This document shows positions 8,300 through 16,866 of a stretch of 64,000 nt of DNA, one piece after another. Source of the DNA: an uncultured Clostridia bacterium (GTDB lineage: Bacteria; Bacillota; Clostridia; Lachnospirales; Lachnospiraceae); contig CAMYZE010000008.1 in NCBI GenBank assembly GCA_947303805.1, positions 26,863 to 90,862 on the forward strand. The letters are read 5' to 3'. The notes beneath the pieces were generated by a model that saw nothing but the letters and a program-made list of their open reading frames with translations, was not told the origin of the DNA and ran no database searches. The number at the start of each line of letters is the position of its first letter. The first letter of the stretch is position 1. The position numbers and the translations under genes were made by a program.

Positions 8300-9940
8300 A
8301 TGTATAAAAAATCATTATTACCAAATAAAATAATGTCGCTTCTTATGGTACTTTTTTTGTGCACCAATGCCACAGCAGCGATTGTAAGTGACAATGATGG
8401 ATCTGCATTTACAACTAAAACTGAATTTGAAGCATTGAAGAAAAATTTTCAGTCACAAATAGAAAATTACAATGAAAGTATTGATGGGAAAATAGACGGA
8501 GCGATAGCAGCATATCTCGCAGGTATAAATCTAGAAGTTGCACAGACATTAAAAACCATATTGCCGGACTGGGAAGATATAACGATGAGAAATTATGAAA
8601 TAAAAAATGTCTATGCAATACCAGAAACAAATATTAATTTTACATATTATGCCTCTGGACATAGCACTACTTACTGGAATCAATTTCCAAGTTCCTATGG
8701 TCTTGCTTGCGTGGGACAAGGAACAGGTGGCAAGGCACAGATTAAGGCAGTGGCACTTAGAAACAAAGAAGGCAAAGAAGATTATTATAATGATACTTCA
8801 AAAAATGAGTTTTATTGGGATGGTTTCATAACTGATTACGAAGAAAAAATAACTATGGCTAAACTTGGATATAATAATAACCAAGATGTTAATCGTGCAT
8901 GGTCTGGTATTCAATTAAAATTATATGATGTTGTAAAACTTAATACTATAGATAATAGTTATTTTTCATCTACAAAAGATTTTTGGAGTACTAAGTGGAA
9001 ACCATTACCACAAGGAAGTTGGACAGGTTCAAGTGCGATGACTGCTAATTGGAACCCGACTTATTCTGGTGGATTTTTTACATGGGGAACGACATATGAT
9101 ACCGCAAATAAAAAATATTTACATGAATTAACTTGGCATGATCTTGATGAAAATATTATCAACCCTTCTTGGATGAAATGTTTCTATAAATTTACGGACA
9201 ACACCATAAAATCTGATAAAATAGTAAGCAGCATGAGTCTTAAGAAATCAGGAACATGGTTAAAACTTACAGGTGAAAATGGTGCTTTACCTAGCTATTC
9301 AAATTGGAATTCTAGAGGTCAGTGGAGTGGCAGTCAAGGTAGCGCCTGGATGAAAACATATGTGGAATCGCATTATAGACCTACTGGTCTTAGCGCTTCT
9401 GTATACGACTGGACAAGAGGTGCGACATCAGGTGGAAAATATGATGTGCCAACTATAGGAGGTCTTGGCCCTATAAAATCAAGTAAGATATTTATACAGA
9501 AGGATGATTTTAAATATTCATTTAAAAATAAAGATTATAAAAAAACCACTACTAAAATGAGTGATGGATTCCCCCTTATATATGCAACTAAAGATTCGAA
9601 ATTGACATGGGAGTGTAGTTTTAAAGATATAGAAGGATCTACTGCTGTTAAAAATAATGGAGAGGTTAAAGTGATACTATCGTATGGAGAGTTTGGAGAT
9701 GAATCTCAATCAGCTGGAGGTTATGTTCAAAGTGATGGATCAAAAGGTGATGCTGAATATGCATTTACTACAAATAAGAAAACATGCAGGATAACTTGGT
9801 TAATGGCAGAAGATGGCTGGATATATGCAAAATGGTTTCCAGCTGCACTTACAAGCGATACAGCAAAAGCAGCTGATAAATGGAGCATAACTTTGGTAGG
9901 GCCAGATAGTAATAAGATTAGCTATGTAGATAAGAGTTAA
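8300..9940 (+). CDS. Large secreted protein of unknown function, paralog 2
   Basis: This 546-residue protein is a tandem duplicate of the preceding one. Shared landmarks, in order, are VSDNDGSAF-TK-EF, SID-KID-AIA-YL-GI, a NEFYWDG-TDYEEKI segment, LTWHDLDENIINP-W-KCFYKF, DWTRGA-SGGKYD-PT, GGLGPIKSSKIF, and a C-terminal SYGEFGDES...DGWIYAKWFPAALTS. The two differ mostly in loop segments, which suggests an old duplication kept under selection. A signal peptide with cleavage near ATAA is present. GGGAGG lies at 8284-8289, well placed for the ATG, and the 20-base gap implies co-expression with the first copy. Followed by a terminator at 9993. Function unknown. Confidence 0.75.
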   Translation: MYKKSLLPNKIMSLLMVLFLCTNATAAIVSDNDGSAFTTKTEFEALKKNFQSQIENYNESIDGKIDGAIAAYLAGINLEVAQTLKTILPDWEDITMRNYEIKNVYAIPETNINFTYYASGHSTTYWNQFPSSYGLACVGQGTGGKAQIKAVALRNKEGKEDYYNDTSKNEFYWDGFITDYEEKITMAKLGYNNNQDVNRAWSGIQLKLYDVVKLNTIDNSYFSSTKDFWSTKWKPLPQGSWTGSSAMTANWNPTYSGGFFTWGTTYDTANKKYLHELTWHDLDENIINPSWMKCFYKFTDNTIKSDKIVSSMSLKKSGTWLKLTGENGALPSYSNWNSRGQWSGSQGSAWMKTYVESHYRPTGLSASVYDWTRGATSGGKYDVPTIGGLGPIKSSKIFIQKDDFKYSFKNKDYKKTTTKMSDGFPLIYATKDSKLTWECSFKDIEGSTAVKNNGEVKVILSYGEFGDESQSAGGYVQSDGSKGDAEYAFTTNKKTCRITWLMAEDGWIYAKWFPAALTSDTAKAADKWSITLVGPDSNKISYVDKS

Positions 9941-9958
9941 TAACTTATTTTGATTACA

Positions 9959-9987
9959 TTGACAAAAAACCCAGTTTTTGATATTAT
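9959..9987 (+). promoter_or_regulatory. Strong promoter for the str operon (rpsL)
   Basis: TTGACA (9959-9964), a 17-bp spacer and TATTAT (9982-9987), with TG one base before the -10 box (extended -10, TGATATTAT). The predicted start near 9994 lies inside the left arm of the following hairpin. The spacer shares AAAAACCC and a TTT-TGATAT run with the tuf promoter at 13303. Confidence 0.8.
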
Positions 9988-9992
9988 AAATA

Positions 9993-10023
9993 GGCTCTCT
10001 CTCAAAAGGGGAGAGCCGTTTTT
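9993..10023 (+). terminator. Rho-independent terminator after the secreted-protein pair, overlapping the rpsL start region
   Basis: GGCTCTC (9993-9999) pairs with GAGAGCC (10011-10017), extended inward by G·T/C-G pairs, then G and TTTTT (10019-10023). It would end transcription from 8300-9940. Because the rpsL promoter lies upstream of it, transcripts from that promoter begin within the hairpin, so it could also act on them. Confidence 0.8.
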
Positions 10024-10060
10024 GTCGCATATACACGACAAAACTTTTGTTGTGTGCGGC
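10024..10060 (+). promoter_or_regulatory. Long leader hairpin / inverted repeat upstream of rpsL
   Basis: GTCGCA (10024-10029) and CACGACAAAA (10034-10043) pair with TTTTGTTGTG (10045-10054) and TGCGGC (10055-10060), with a TATA bulge on the left side: about 16 pairs with two G·T. A competing shorter stem (10020-10027 with 10036-10043) is also possible. It lies 17 bases before the rpsL ribosome binding site. Its role, as RNA leader structure or DNA operator, is an inference. Confidence 0.6.
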
Positions 10061-10090
10061 ATAAAATTTTTAGAGAAAGGAGGATAAAGG

Positions 10091-10510
10091 ATGCCTACAT
10101 TTAACCAATTAGTGCGCAAGGGCAGAAAGAAACCAACATTCAAATCTACTGCTCCAGCATTAAACAGAGGTTTTAATTCGCTTACTAAGCGTGCGACTGA
10201 CACAAGTTCACCTCAAAAGCGTGGTGTATGTACTGCAGTTAAAACTGCAACTCCAAAGAAACCGAATTCAGCTTTAAGAAAAATTGCCAGAGTTCGTCTT
10301 TCAAATGGAATGGAAGTTACTTCATACATACCAGGCGAGGGTCACAATCTTCAAGAGCACAGTGTTGTAATGATTCGTGGCGGAAGAGTTAAAGACTTGC
10401 CAGGTACTCGTTATCACATTATCCGTGGTACACTTGATACCGCCGGAGTTGCTGACAGAAAACAAGCACGTTCAAAGTATGGTGCTAAGAGACCAAAAGC
10501 TAAGAAATAA
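10091..10510 (+). CDS. rpsL: 30S ribosomal protein S12
   Basis: S12 lies at the decoding centre and helps set translational accuracy. Diagnostic motifs are [11 protein letters not shown] at the start, KPNSALRK around residue 60 and [13 protein letters not shown] near 96; lysines in the last two are the classic streptomycin-contact positions and look wild type. A basic insertion near residues 20-45 ([13 protein letters not shown]) gives 139 residues, as in other Firmicutes. AAAGGAGG (10077-10084) precedes the ATG. First gene of the str operon. Confidence 0.97.
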   Translation: MPTFNQLVRKGRKKPTFKSTAPALNRGFNSLTKRATDTSSPQKRGVCTAVKTATPKKPNSALRKIARVRLSNGMEVTSYIPGEGHNLQEHSVVMIRGGRVKDLPGTRYHIIRGTLDTAGVADRKQARSKYGAKRPKAKK

Positions 10511-10552
10511 AATTAGCTGACTAAATTAAAAATGTTGCATACTTTATCTAAT

Positions 10553-10575
10553 GTAAGGGCGAGTTACACGAGCCC
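10553..10575 (+). repeat. 23-nt hairpin repeat copy in the rpsL-rpsG gap
   Basis: A full copy (GTAAGGGCGAG + TTACACGAGCCC) in the 167-base space between rpsL and rpsG, therefore within the str transcript. Apart from this copy and the rpsG ribosome binding site I see nothing recognisable in the gap; there is no convincing internal promoter. Confidence 0.75.
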
Positions 10576-10677
10576 AAGTAAATATATAAAGCTATGTGAC
10601 ACAGTAGCAATTGGCTCTTAATGAACCATATGCAGTACTGATGATTTAAAGAGATTATTTTTAAGGAGGGAAGGAAC

Positions 10678-11151
10678 GTGCCACGTAAAGGACATACAGC
10701 GAAAAGAGATGTGCTCGTAGACCCAATCTACAATTCAAAGGTAGTTACAAAACTTATCAACTCAATAATGCTTGATGGTAAGAAGGGTGTAGCACAAAAA
10801 ATTGTTTATGGAGCATTTGAACAAGTAAATACAGAGACAGGCAAAGATGCACTTGATGTATTTAAAGATGCTATGAACAATGTAATGCCTACTTTAGAAG
10901 TAAAGGCAAAAAGAGTTGGTGGAGCTACTTATCAAGTTCCACTCGAAGTAAAGCCTGATAGACGTGAGGCACTTGGACTTAGATGGATAACACAAAGTTC
11001 AAGAAATAGAGGAGAGAAAACTCAGATAGAACGTCTTGCGAAAGAACTTATAGATGCATCAAATAATACAGGTGGTGCAGTAAAGAAGAAAGAAGAAGTT
11101 CATCGTATGGCAGAAGCAAATAAAGCATTTGCAAGTTTCAGATTTAATTAG
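10678..11151 (+). CDS. rpsG: 30S ribosomal protein S7
   Basis: Primary 16S-binding protein that nucleates the head of the small subunit. Starts with GTG, well spaced from AAGGAGGG (10663-10670). Motifs [15 protein letters not shown] at the N-terminus, MLDGKKG near 32, VGGATYQVP near 79 and [13 protein letters not shown] near 101 fix the identity. At 157 residues it is full length. In many bacteria S7 represses its own operon by binding the rpsL-rpsG spacer; whether the spacer here serves that is not shown by the sequence. Confidence 0.97.
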   Translation: MPRKGHTAKRDVLVDPIYNSKVVTKLINSIMLDGKKGVAQKIVYGAFEQVNTETGKDALDVFKDAMNNVMPTLEVKAKRVGGATYQVPLEVKPDRREALGLRWITQSSRNRGEKTQIERLAKELIDASNNTGGAVKKKEEVHRMAEANKAFASFRFN

Positions 11152-11160
11152 GAGGATACA

Positions 11161-13296
11161 ATGGGAGAAGCAAGAGAATATCCGCTTGAAAGAACACGTA
11201 ATATTGGTATCATGGCGCACATTGATGCTGGTAAGACGACTACCACTGAAAGAATCCTATATTATACTGGAGTTAATCATAAGATAGGTGAGACTCACGA
11301 AGGTTCGGCTACTATGGACTGGATGGAGCAAGAGAAGGAGAGAGGAATTACAATCACTTCTGCAGCGACTACTTGTCACTGGACACTTCAAAAAGAACAT
11401 AAGCCAGTACCTGGTGCACCAGAGTATAGAATCAATATCATCGATACTCCTGGACACGTTGACTTTACAGTTGAAGTTGAAAGATCACTTCGTGTACTTG
11501 ATGGAGCAGTAGGTGTGTTCTGTGCAAAGGGTGGAGTTGAACCACAATCAGAAAATGTTTGGAGACAGGCTGACACTTATGGAGTTCCTCGTATGGCATA
11601 TATTAATAAGATGGACATACTTGGTGCAAACTTCTATGGTGCAGTTGACCAAATAAAGACAAGACTTAAGAAGAATCCTATATGTGTACAAATACCTATA
11701 GGTAAAGAGGATACTTTCAAAGGTATTATAGACCTTTTTGAAATGAAGTCATACATATATAATGATGACAAAGGTGAGGATGTAGCAGTAGGAGAGATTC
11801 CTGCTGATATGCAAGCAAAAGCAAAAGAATACCATGATAAGATGGTAGAACAAATTTGTGAGCTTGACGATGCACTCACTGAGAAGTTTCTTGAAGGTGA
11901 AGAACCAACAGTTGAAGAGTTAAAAGCGGCTCTTCGTAAAGGAACTATAGCATCAACTGCAGTTCCAGTATTCTGTGGTTCATCTTATAAAAATAAAGGT
12001 GTGCAAAAATTACTTGATGGTATCATAGAGTATATGCCTGCACCAATAGATGTACCAGATATCGAAGGTGTGGATATGGATGGCAACCCAGTGACTAAGA
12101 AGTCATCTGATGATGAGCCATTTGCAGCACTAGCATTTAAGATTATGACAGATCCATTCGTAGGTAAGCTTGCATACTTCAGAGTTTATTCAGGAACACT
12201 TAATTCAGGTTCATATGTATTAAACTCTACAAAAAATAAAAATGAAAGAGTTGGAAGACTTCTTCAAATGCACGCAAATAAGCGTCAAGAGATAGACAAG
12301 GTTTACTCTGGTGATATTGCAGCAGCAGTTGGATTTAAGTCTACAACAACTGGAGATACAATTTGCGACGAGAAACATCCTGTTATCTTAGAGTCAATGG
12401 TATTCCCAGAGCCAGTTATAGATATTGCAATTGAGCCTAAGACTAAAAATGACCAAGGAAAGATGGGCGAGGCTCTTGCAAAACTTGCAGAGGAAGACCC
12501 AACATTTAGAACTTCAACTAATCAAGAGACAGGTCAGACTATCATCTCTGGTATGGGTGAACTCCATCTTGAAATCATCGTTGATAGACTTCTTCGTGAA
12601 TTTAAGGTAGAGGCAAATGTCGGTGCACCTCAAGTTGCATACAAGGAGACATTTACAAAACCAGTTGACGCTGAAGGCAAGTATATAAGACAGTCAGGTG
12701 GTAGAGGACAATACGGACACTGTAAAGTTAAATTTGAACCTATGGATCCAAATGGTGAAGAGACATTCAAATTTGAATCATCAGTAGTCGGTGGAGCCAT
12801 ACCAAAAGAATATATACCAGCTATCGGTGAAGGTATAGAAGAAGCAACTAAGTGTGGTATTTTAGGAGGATTCCCAGTTCTCGGAGTTCATGCAAATGTA
12901 TGGGATGGTTCATATCACGAGGTCGACTCTTCTGAAATGGCATTTCACATTGCAGGTTCTATGGCATTTAAAGATGCTATGCAAAAGGGAGCACCTGTTC
13001 TACTTGAGCCGATAATGAGAGTAGAGGTTACAATGCCTGAAGAATACATGGGTGATGTAATCGGAGACATTAACTCTCGTAGAGGGAGAGTAGAAGGTAT
13101 GGAAGATATCGCATCTGGTAAGATGGTTAAAGCATATGTACCACTTTCTGAGATGTTTGGATATTCAACAGATCTTCGTTCTCGTACTCAAGGTCGTGGA
13201 AACTACTCAATGTTCTTCCACAAATATGAGCAATGTCCAAAGAATGTTCAAGAGAAGATTCTTTCAGACAAGAGCAGCAAGGAAGAGAAAAAGTAA
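11161..13296 (+). CDS. fusA: Elongation factor G
   Basis: GTPase that drives ribosomal translocation. G1 is [10 protein letters not shown]2 lies in [10 protein letters not shown]3 is DTPGHVDF, G4 is NKMD, followed by the EF-Tu-like barrel, then domains III-V including [10 protein letters not shown] and SRRGRVEGM. The 711 residues match canonical EF-G, and the context (str operon, directly after rpsG, 9-base gap with TTAGGAGG) supports fusA rather than a paralog. The C-terminal tail is lysine/glutamate rich. Confidence 0.98.
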   Translation: MGEAREYPLERTRNIGIMAHIDAGKTTTTERILYYTGVNHKIGETHEGSATMDWMEQEKERGITITSAATTCHWTLQKEHKPVPGAPEYRINIIDTPGHVDFTVEVERSLRVLDGAVGVFCAKGGVEPQSENVWRQADTYGVPRMAYINKMDILGANFYGAVDQIKTRLKKNPICVQIPIGKEDTFKGIIDLFEMKSYIYNDDKGEDVAVGEIPADMQAKAKEYHDKMVEQICELDDALTEKFLEGEEPTVEELKAALRKGTIASTAVPVFCGSSYKNKGVQKLLDGIIEYMPAPIDVPDIEGVDMDGNPVTKKSSDDEPFAALAFKIMTDPFVGKLAYFRVYSGTLNSGSYVLNSTKNKNERVGRLLQMHANKRQEIDKVYSGDIAAAVGFKSTTTGDTICDEKHPVILESMVFPEPVIDIAIEPKTKNDQGKMGEALAKLAEEDPTFRTSTNQETGQTIISGMGELHLEIIVDRLLREFKVEANVGAPQVAYKETFTKPVDAEGKYIRQSGGRGQYGHCKVKFEPMDPNGEETFKFESSVVGGAIPKEYIPAIGEGIEEATKCGILGGFPVLGVHANVWDGSYHEVDSSEMAFHIAGSMAFKDAMQKGAPVLLEPIMRVEVTMPEEYMGDVIGDINSRRGRVEGMEDIASGKMVKAYVPLSEMFGYSTDLRSRTQGRGNYSMFFHKYEQCPKNVQEKILSDKSSKEEKK

Positions 13297-13302
13297 TATT
13301 TC

Positions 13303-13331
13303 TTGATAAAAACCCGAATTTATGATATAAT
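13303..13331 (+). promoter_or_regulatory. Strong internal promoter for tuf
   Basis: TTGATA (13303-13308), 17-bp spacer, consensus TATAAT (13326-13331) with TGA just before it (extended -10). It lies entirely in the fusA-tuf gap and would allow tuf to be transcribed above the rest of the operon. The AAAAACCC in its spacer is also in the rpsL promoter. Confidence 0.88.
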
Positions 13332-13345
13332 ATAAATTCACATAT

Positions 13346-13368
13346 GTACGGGCGAGTTATACGAGCCC
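13346..13368 (+). repeat. 23-nt hairpin repeat copy in the tuf leader
   Basis: GTACGGGCGAG + TTATACGAGCCC, 15 bases after the tuf -10 box, so it lies at about +8 to +30 of the tuf transcript. Confidence 0.75.
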
Positions 13369-13423
13369 AATCAAAAAAATAAAATAATAAAGAAAAAATA
13401 AATTATCCTAGGAGGAAAATAAA

Positions 13424-14617
13424 ATGGCAAAGGCTAAATTTGAAAGAAACAAACCCCATTGTAATATTGGTACTATCGGTCACGTTGACCATGGTAAAAC
13501 AACTTTAACAGCAGCTATTACTAAAACTTTACATGATAGAAATGGTACAGGTGAATTCATCGATTATGCAAATATCGATAAGGCACCAGAAGAGAGAGAA
13601 AGAGGTATCACAATCAATACCTCTCACGTAGAGTATGAGACTGCTAAGAGACACTATGCACACGTTGACTGTCCAGGACACGCAGATTATGTTAAGAACA
13701 TGATTACTGGTGCAGCACAAATGGACGGAGCAATCCTCGTTGTTGCAGCAACAGACGGTGTTATGGCACAAACTAGAGAGCACATCCTTCTTGCAAGACA
13801 AGTTGGTGTTCCAGCTATTTGTGTATTCTTAAATAAGTGTGATATGGTTGATGATCCAGAACTTCTTGACTTAGTTGAGATGGAAGTTAGAGATCTTCTT
13901 ACAGAGTATGAATTCCCAGGAGACAAGATTCCAGTTATCAAGGGATCAGCTCTTAAGGCACTTGAAGATACATCAAGTGAGTGGGGAGATAAGATAATGG
14001 AATTAATGGATGCAGTTGATAGCTACATTCCAGATCCAGTTCGTGATGTTGATAAGCCATTCTTAATGCCAGTAGAAGATGTATTCACAATTACAGGTCG
14101 TGGTACTGTTGCTACAGGTAGAGTAGAGAGAGGAACTGTAAAGCTCAACGACGAAATGGAAATCGTTGGTATCAGCGAAGAGACAAAGAAAACTGTTATC
14201 ACTGGTATCGAGATGTTCAGAAAGCTTCTTGATCAAGGTCAAGCAGGAGACAACGTAGGACTTCTTCTTAGAGGTATCGACAAGACAGATATCGAGAGAG
14301 GACAAGTTATCTGTAAGCCAGGTTCAGTAAAATGTCACAAGAAATTTACTGCACAAGTTTACGTATTAACTAAGGATGAGGGTGGAAGACACACTCCATT
14401 CATGAACAACTATAGACCACAATTCTATTTCAGAACTACTGATATTACAGGTGTATGTCAATTACCACAAGGTACTGAGATGTGTATGCCTGGTGACAAC
14501 GTAGAGATGACAGTAGAACTTATCCACCCAGTTGCAATGGAAGAAGGATTAAGATTCGCTATCCGTGAAGGTGGACATACTGTAGGTTCAGGAAGAGTTG
14601 TTAAGATTCTTGAGTAA
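13424..14617 (+). CDS. tuf: Elongation factor Tu
   Basis: GTPase delivering aminoacyl-tRNA to the ribosome. G1 [10 protein letters not shown]2 [15 protein letters not shown]3 DCPGHADY, G4 NKCD and G5 GSALKAL are intact, followed by both beta-barrel domains and the usual C-terminal [15 protein letters not shown]. It is 397 residues. CTAGGAGG (13409-13416) precedes the ATG. Codon choice looks highly expressed, with frequent GGT, ACT and CTT. It has its own promoter and is followed by a strong terminator. Confidence 0.98.
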   Translation: MAKAKFERNKPHCNIGTIGHVDHGKTTLTAAITKTLHDRNGTGEFIDYANIDKAPEERERGITINTSHVEYETAKRHYAHVDCPGHADYVKNMITGAAQMDGAILVVAATDGVMAQTREHILLARQVGVPAICVFLNKCDMVDDPELLDLVEMEVRDLLTEYEFPGDKIPVIKGSALKALEDTSSEWGDKIMELMDAVDSYIPDPVRDVDKPFLMPVEDVFTITGRGTVATGRVERGTVKLNDEMEIVGISEETKKTVITGIEMFRKLLDQGQAGDNVGLLLRGIDKTDIERGQVICKPGSVKCHKKFTAQVYVLTKDEGGRHTPFMNNYRPQFYFRTTDITGVCQLPQGTEMCMPGDNVEMTVELIHPVAMEEGLRFAIREGGHTVGSGRVVKILE

Positions 14618-14646
14618 TTTGTAAAGGCAAGTTTTATTAGCCTTTT

Positions 14647-14669
14647 GTATGGGCGAGTTTTACGAGCCC
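14647..14669 (+). repeat. 23-nt hairpin repeat copy in the tuf 3' UTR
   Basis: GTATGGGCGAG + TTTTACGAGCCC between the tuf stop codon and its terminator; the loop bases differ from the other copies while the stem is kept. Confidence 0.75.
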
Positions 14670-14677
14670 ACATATAT

Positions 14678-14704
14678 AGGAGCGACTTCGGTCGCTCCTT
14701 TTTG
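14678..14704 (+). terminator. Rho-independent terminator of the str operon
   Basis: AGGAGCGAC (14678-14686), a UUCG tetraloop (14687-14690), GTCGCTCCT (14691-14699) and a T-run to 14704. A perfect 9-bp stem with an extra-stable loop: a very strong terminator. Confidence 0.95.
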
Positions 14705-14719
14705 TTATATTTACAATTG

Positions 14720-14748
14720 TTGATATAAGATACTTAAAATGATATAAT
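14720..14748 (+). promoter_or_regulatory. Promoter immediately upstream of the small CXXC gene
   Basis: TTGATA (14720-14725), 17-bp spacer and consensus TATAAT (14743-14748), with TGA before the -10 box. The predicted start (about 14755) is within 3 bases of the ATG at 14758, implying a leaderless or nearly leaderless message. Confidence 0.8.
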
Positions 14749-14757
14749 TTAAACCAT

Positions 14758-14904
14758 ATGAAAATTTTTTTAAATGAAAAGTTAAAATATGTTATTCTAC
14801 TTTTAGCCATCATCTCATGTTTTATAGGTATTCATGCAGGTGAGATGGAGGTAGTATTAAAAAAGGCAGTTGTGATTTGCCTTGAATGTTGCGGTATAGG
14901 TTAG
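14758..14904 (+). CDS. Small CD1871A-type CXXC motif membrane protein
   Basis: A 48-residue ORF: a short basic start, one membrane segment (VILLLAIISCFIGIHAGE) and a C-terminal KAVVICLECCGIG that carries a CXXC pair. This layout (one TM, GE-V-L-KA, ICLEC-GIG end) fits the CD1871A family of small proteins usually encoded beside a polyferredoxin-like membrane protein, as here: the next gene starts 1 base after this stop. A role in electron transfer or membrane redox maturation is plausible but unproven. No Shine-Dalgarno is present; the -10 box is 9 bases from the ATG. Confidence 0.75.
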   Translation: MKIFLNEKLKYVILLLAIISCFIGIHAGEMEVVLKKAVVICLECCGIG

Positions 14905-14905
14905 T

Positions 14906-15754
14906 ATGAATAGTGTAAAAAAGCAAAATGCAATAAGAAAAACTGTCCAGGCACTTTGGGGACTTGTGACGAATGCTCACTTGATAGGTTTTCTGACAGG
15001 CAAGATTTACCAAGGACCTCTAAAAAGATTTTGCGTACCTGGTATGAACTGCTATGCCTGTCCAGCGGCTATAATGTCTTGCCCAATTGGTGCATTACAG
15101 GCAGTTTTAGGCCAAAAGAAACCAAGGTTTGCATTTTATGTGTTAGGTTTTTTATCATTTGTAGGCATCATGGTGGGACGATTTATTTGTGGTTGGCTTT
15201 GCCTTTTTGGACTTATACAAGAACTTTTGTATATGGTACCAGTGCCAAAAGTGACAGTAAAAGAAAAAATAGATAAAATTTTACGATTGGCAAAATACTT
15301 TTTCTTATTTGGCATTTGTATATTTGCAGTAGTTTTTATACGAGATAAGTTTGGACTGAGTGCTCCATATTTTTGTAAATATATATGCCCTATAGGAATG
15401 CTTGAAGGAGGGATACCTCTTCTTATGCTAAATAAGGCAATGAGAGCGGCAGCAGGATTTTTATATGTTTGGAAATTTATACTTCTTATAGTCATTATAG
15501 TTTTATCTATGATTATCAATAGACCGTTTTGCAAATATATTTGTCCGCTTGGAGCATTTTATTCACTCTTCCAAAAAGTTAGTTTTTTGAAAATCAGTGT
15601 TGACAAAGATGCATGCATAAATTGTGGAGACTGTGCAAAGATTTGCAAGATGCAAGTTGACCCAGCTCATAATCCAAATAGCATGGAATGTATCCGCTGC
15701 GGAGAATGCATAAATATTTGCTCGAAAGGAGCACTAAAATTTAATGGACGATAG
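14906..15754 (+). CDS. Polyferredoxin-like 4Fe-4S membrane protein (NapH/NosR-type)
   Basis: A 282-residue membrane protein with about five TM helices. The N-terminal half has a cysteine cluster (CVPGMNCYACPAAIMSCPIG), then two KYICP-GM/GA motifs typical of the NapH/CcoG-like polyferredoxins, and the C-terminus has two classic [4Fe-4S] motifs, CINCGDCAKICKMQVDP and CIRCGECINICSKGA. It should carry electrons at or across the membrane. The neighbouring CXXC protein belongs to the same conserved pair; an FMN-binding partner, often nearby, is not seen. Translation is probably coupled (stop/start spacing of one base). Its substrate is unknown. Confidence 0.85.
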   Translation: MNSVKKQNAIRKTVQALWGLVTNAHLIGFLTGKIYQGPLKRFCVPGMNCYACPAAIMSCPIGALQAVLGQKKPRFAFYVLGFLSFVGIMVGRFICGWLCLFGLIQELLYMVPVPKVTVKEKIDKILRLAKYFFLFGICIFAVVFIRDKFGLSAPYFCKYICPIGMLEGGIPLLMLNKAMRAAAGFLYVWKFILLIVIIVLSMIINRPFCKYICPLGAFYSLFQKVSFLKISVDKDACINCGDCAKICKMQVDPAHNPNSMECIRCGECINICSKGALKFNGR

Positions 15755-16787
15755 TATTATAATGTTAATAATGTTTTTATTACTTATTTTGATGCTTATA
15801 ATATCTGCGATAGTTTCTGCCATAGAGACAGCTATAACCGGCACTGATTTTGTAAAGATAGAAACTCTTGCTGATAAAGGGAATCTAAGAGCTGAAAAAG
15901 CACTTGCGCTTCAAGAAAAACAGCAAAGAATAATTTCGACAATGTTATTTTTGAATAATGTCGTAAATATAGTTGCCACGACAATCACTACTCTTTTAGT
16001 GACTATTTATATAAAGAATGTACCTCTTGCCGTAGCAACTGCAGTTTTAACCTTTGTAATTTTAATTTTTTGTGAAATCACACCAAAGAGAATTGCAAAT
16101 AAAAATTCGGAGAATATACTATTATTTTCTGTGAATTTTATAAGCGTTTCACTTACAATATTTTTCCCTATAGTGGCATTACTTAGCGCTATATCAGACG
16201 GATTTGCAAAACTTTTAAAAGTTGATTTGGAAGAAGAGATTGATAGTTATTCAGAGGATGAATTGAAAACGCTCGTTGACATTTCTCACGAACAAGGAGT
16301 GCTTGAGACGGAAGAAAAAGAGATTATACAAAATGCAATGGAGTATGGAGAAAAGACTTTAGCTCAAGTAATGGTTCCAAATGATAAGGTTAAGTTTATA
16401 AGCATTGACTCTACTTATGAACAGGTCATGGCAACAGTTATTAATAATGAATATACGAGATACCCTGTAGTTGATGGAAGCCTTGACAACATAGTAGGTA
16501 TACTCAATGTAAAAGATTTGATTAAAGCTATAGGTGCTAATCAGGGAATTGTGAGAGACGATGATTCTAGTGCAATAGGGGATTTTGATATTGGTGAATT
16601 GATGAGAGAACCTTTTTTCTTAAATGAAAATGTCAAGATTTCTTCTGCCTTTAGAAGAATGCAGAAAGTTTACACCAATATGGTCATAGTGAGAAGTGAT
16701 AATTGTAAAACTATAGGCATAGTAAGTCTTGAAGATATATTAGAAGAGGTGGTGGGCGAGATTAGGGATGAATTTGATGAGATTTAA
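15744..16787 (+). CDS. CNNM/HlyC-type membrane protein, lacking the C-terminal CorC_HlyC domain
   Basis: DUF21 membrane domain (residues 1-190, about four TM helices, beginning AIVSAIETAITG) followed by a pair of CBS domains (about 205-340; QVMVPNDKVKFI, YPVVDGSLDNIVGILNVKDL, TIGIVSLEDILEEVVGEI). These proteins are linked to Mg2+ (or Co2+) transport. Family members usually run past 400 residues with a CorC_HlyC domain; this one ends at 347 residues right after the second CBS, with a clean stop and a terminator, so it looks like a genuine short form. It overlaps the preceding gene by 11 bases. Confidence 0.87.
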   Translation: MDDSIIMLIMFLLLILMLIISAIVSAIETAITGTDFVKIETLADKGNLRAEKALALQEKQQRIISTMLFLNNVVNIVATTITTLLVTIYIKNVPLAVATAVLTFVILIFCEITPKRIANKNSENILLFSVNFISVSLTIFFPIVALLSAISDGFAKLLKVDLEEEIDSYSEDELKTLVDISHEQGVLETEEKEIIQNAMEYGEKTLAQVMVPNDKVKFISIDSTYEQVMATVINNEYTRYPVVDGSLDNIVGILNVKDLIKAIGANQGIVRDDDSSAIGDFDIGELMREPFFLNENVKISSAFRRMQKVYTNMVIVRSDNCKTIGIVSLEDILEEVVGEIRDEFDEI

Positions 16788-16810
16788 TGTAAAACTTAAA
16801 TAAAGTAAAT

Positions 16811-16836
16811 AAAAGGGCTGTTTTCGCCCTTTTTTT
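16811..16836 (+). terminator. Rho-independent terminator after the CNNM-type gene
   Basis: AAAAGGGC (16811-16818) and GCCCTTTT (16826-16833) around TGTTTTC, with the T-run continuing to 16836. Confidence 0.9.
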
Positions 16837-16849
16837 GTAGTTAAAAATG

Positions 16850-16858
16850 TGGTAAAAT
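16850..16858 (+). promoter_or_regulatory. Candidate extended -10 element before the DUF2156 gene
   Basis: TGGTAAAAT: a TG plus TAAAAT -10 box, 8 bases before the ATG at 16867. The -35 region is only a T-run. If used, the transcript would start at or just before the ATG. Confidence 0.4.
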
Positions 16859-16866
16859 GTAATATT

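Noticed and set aside
10576..10677. Internal promoter in the rpsL-rpsG gap
   Set aside because: No pair of boxes with acceptable spacing and sequence was found.
12425..12610. Small frames inside fusA and tuf
   Set aside because: Out-of-frame shadows of highly conserved genes, with no ribosome binding sites or family resemblance.
16835..16863. TTGTAG-17-TGTAAT promoter before the DUF2156 gene
   Set aside because: Its predicted start would lie downstream of the ATG at 16867; the extended -10 TGGTAAAAT fits better.
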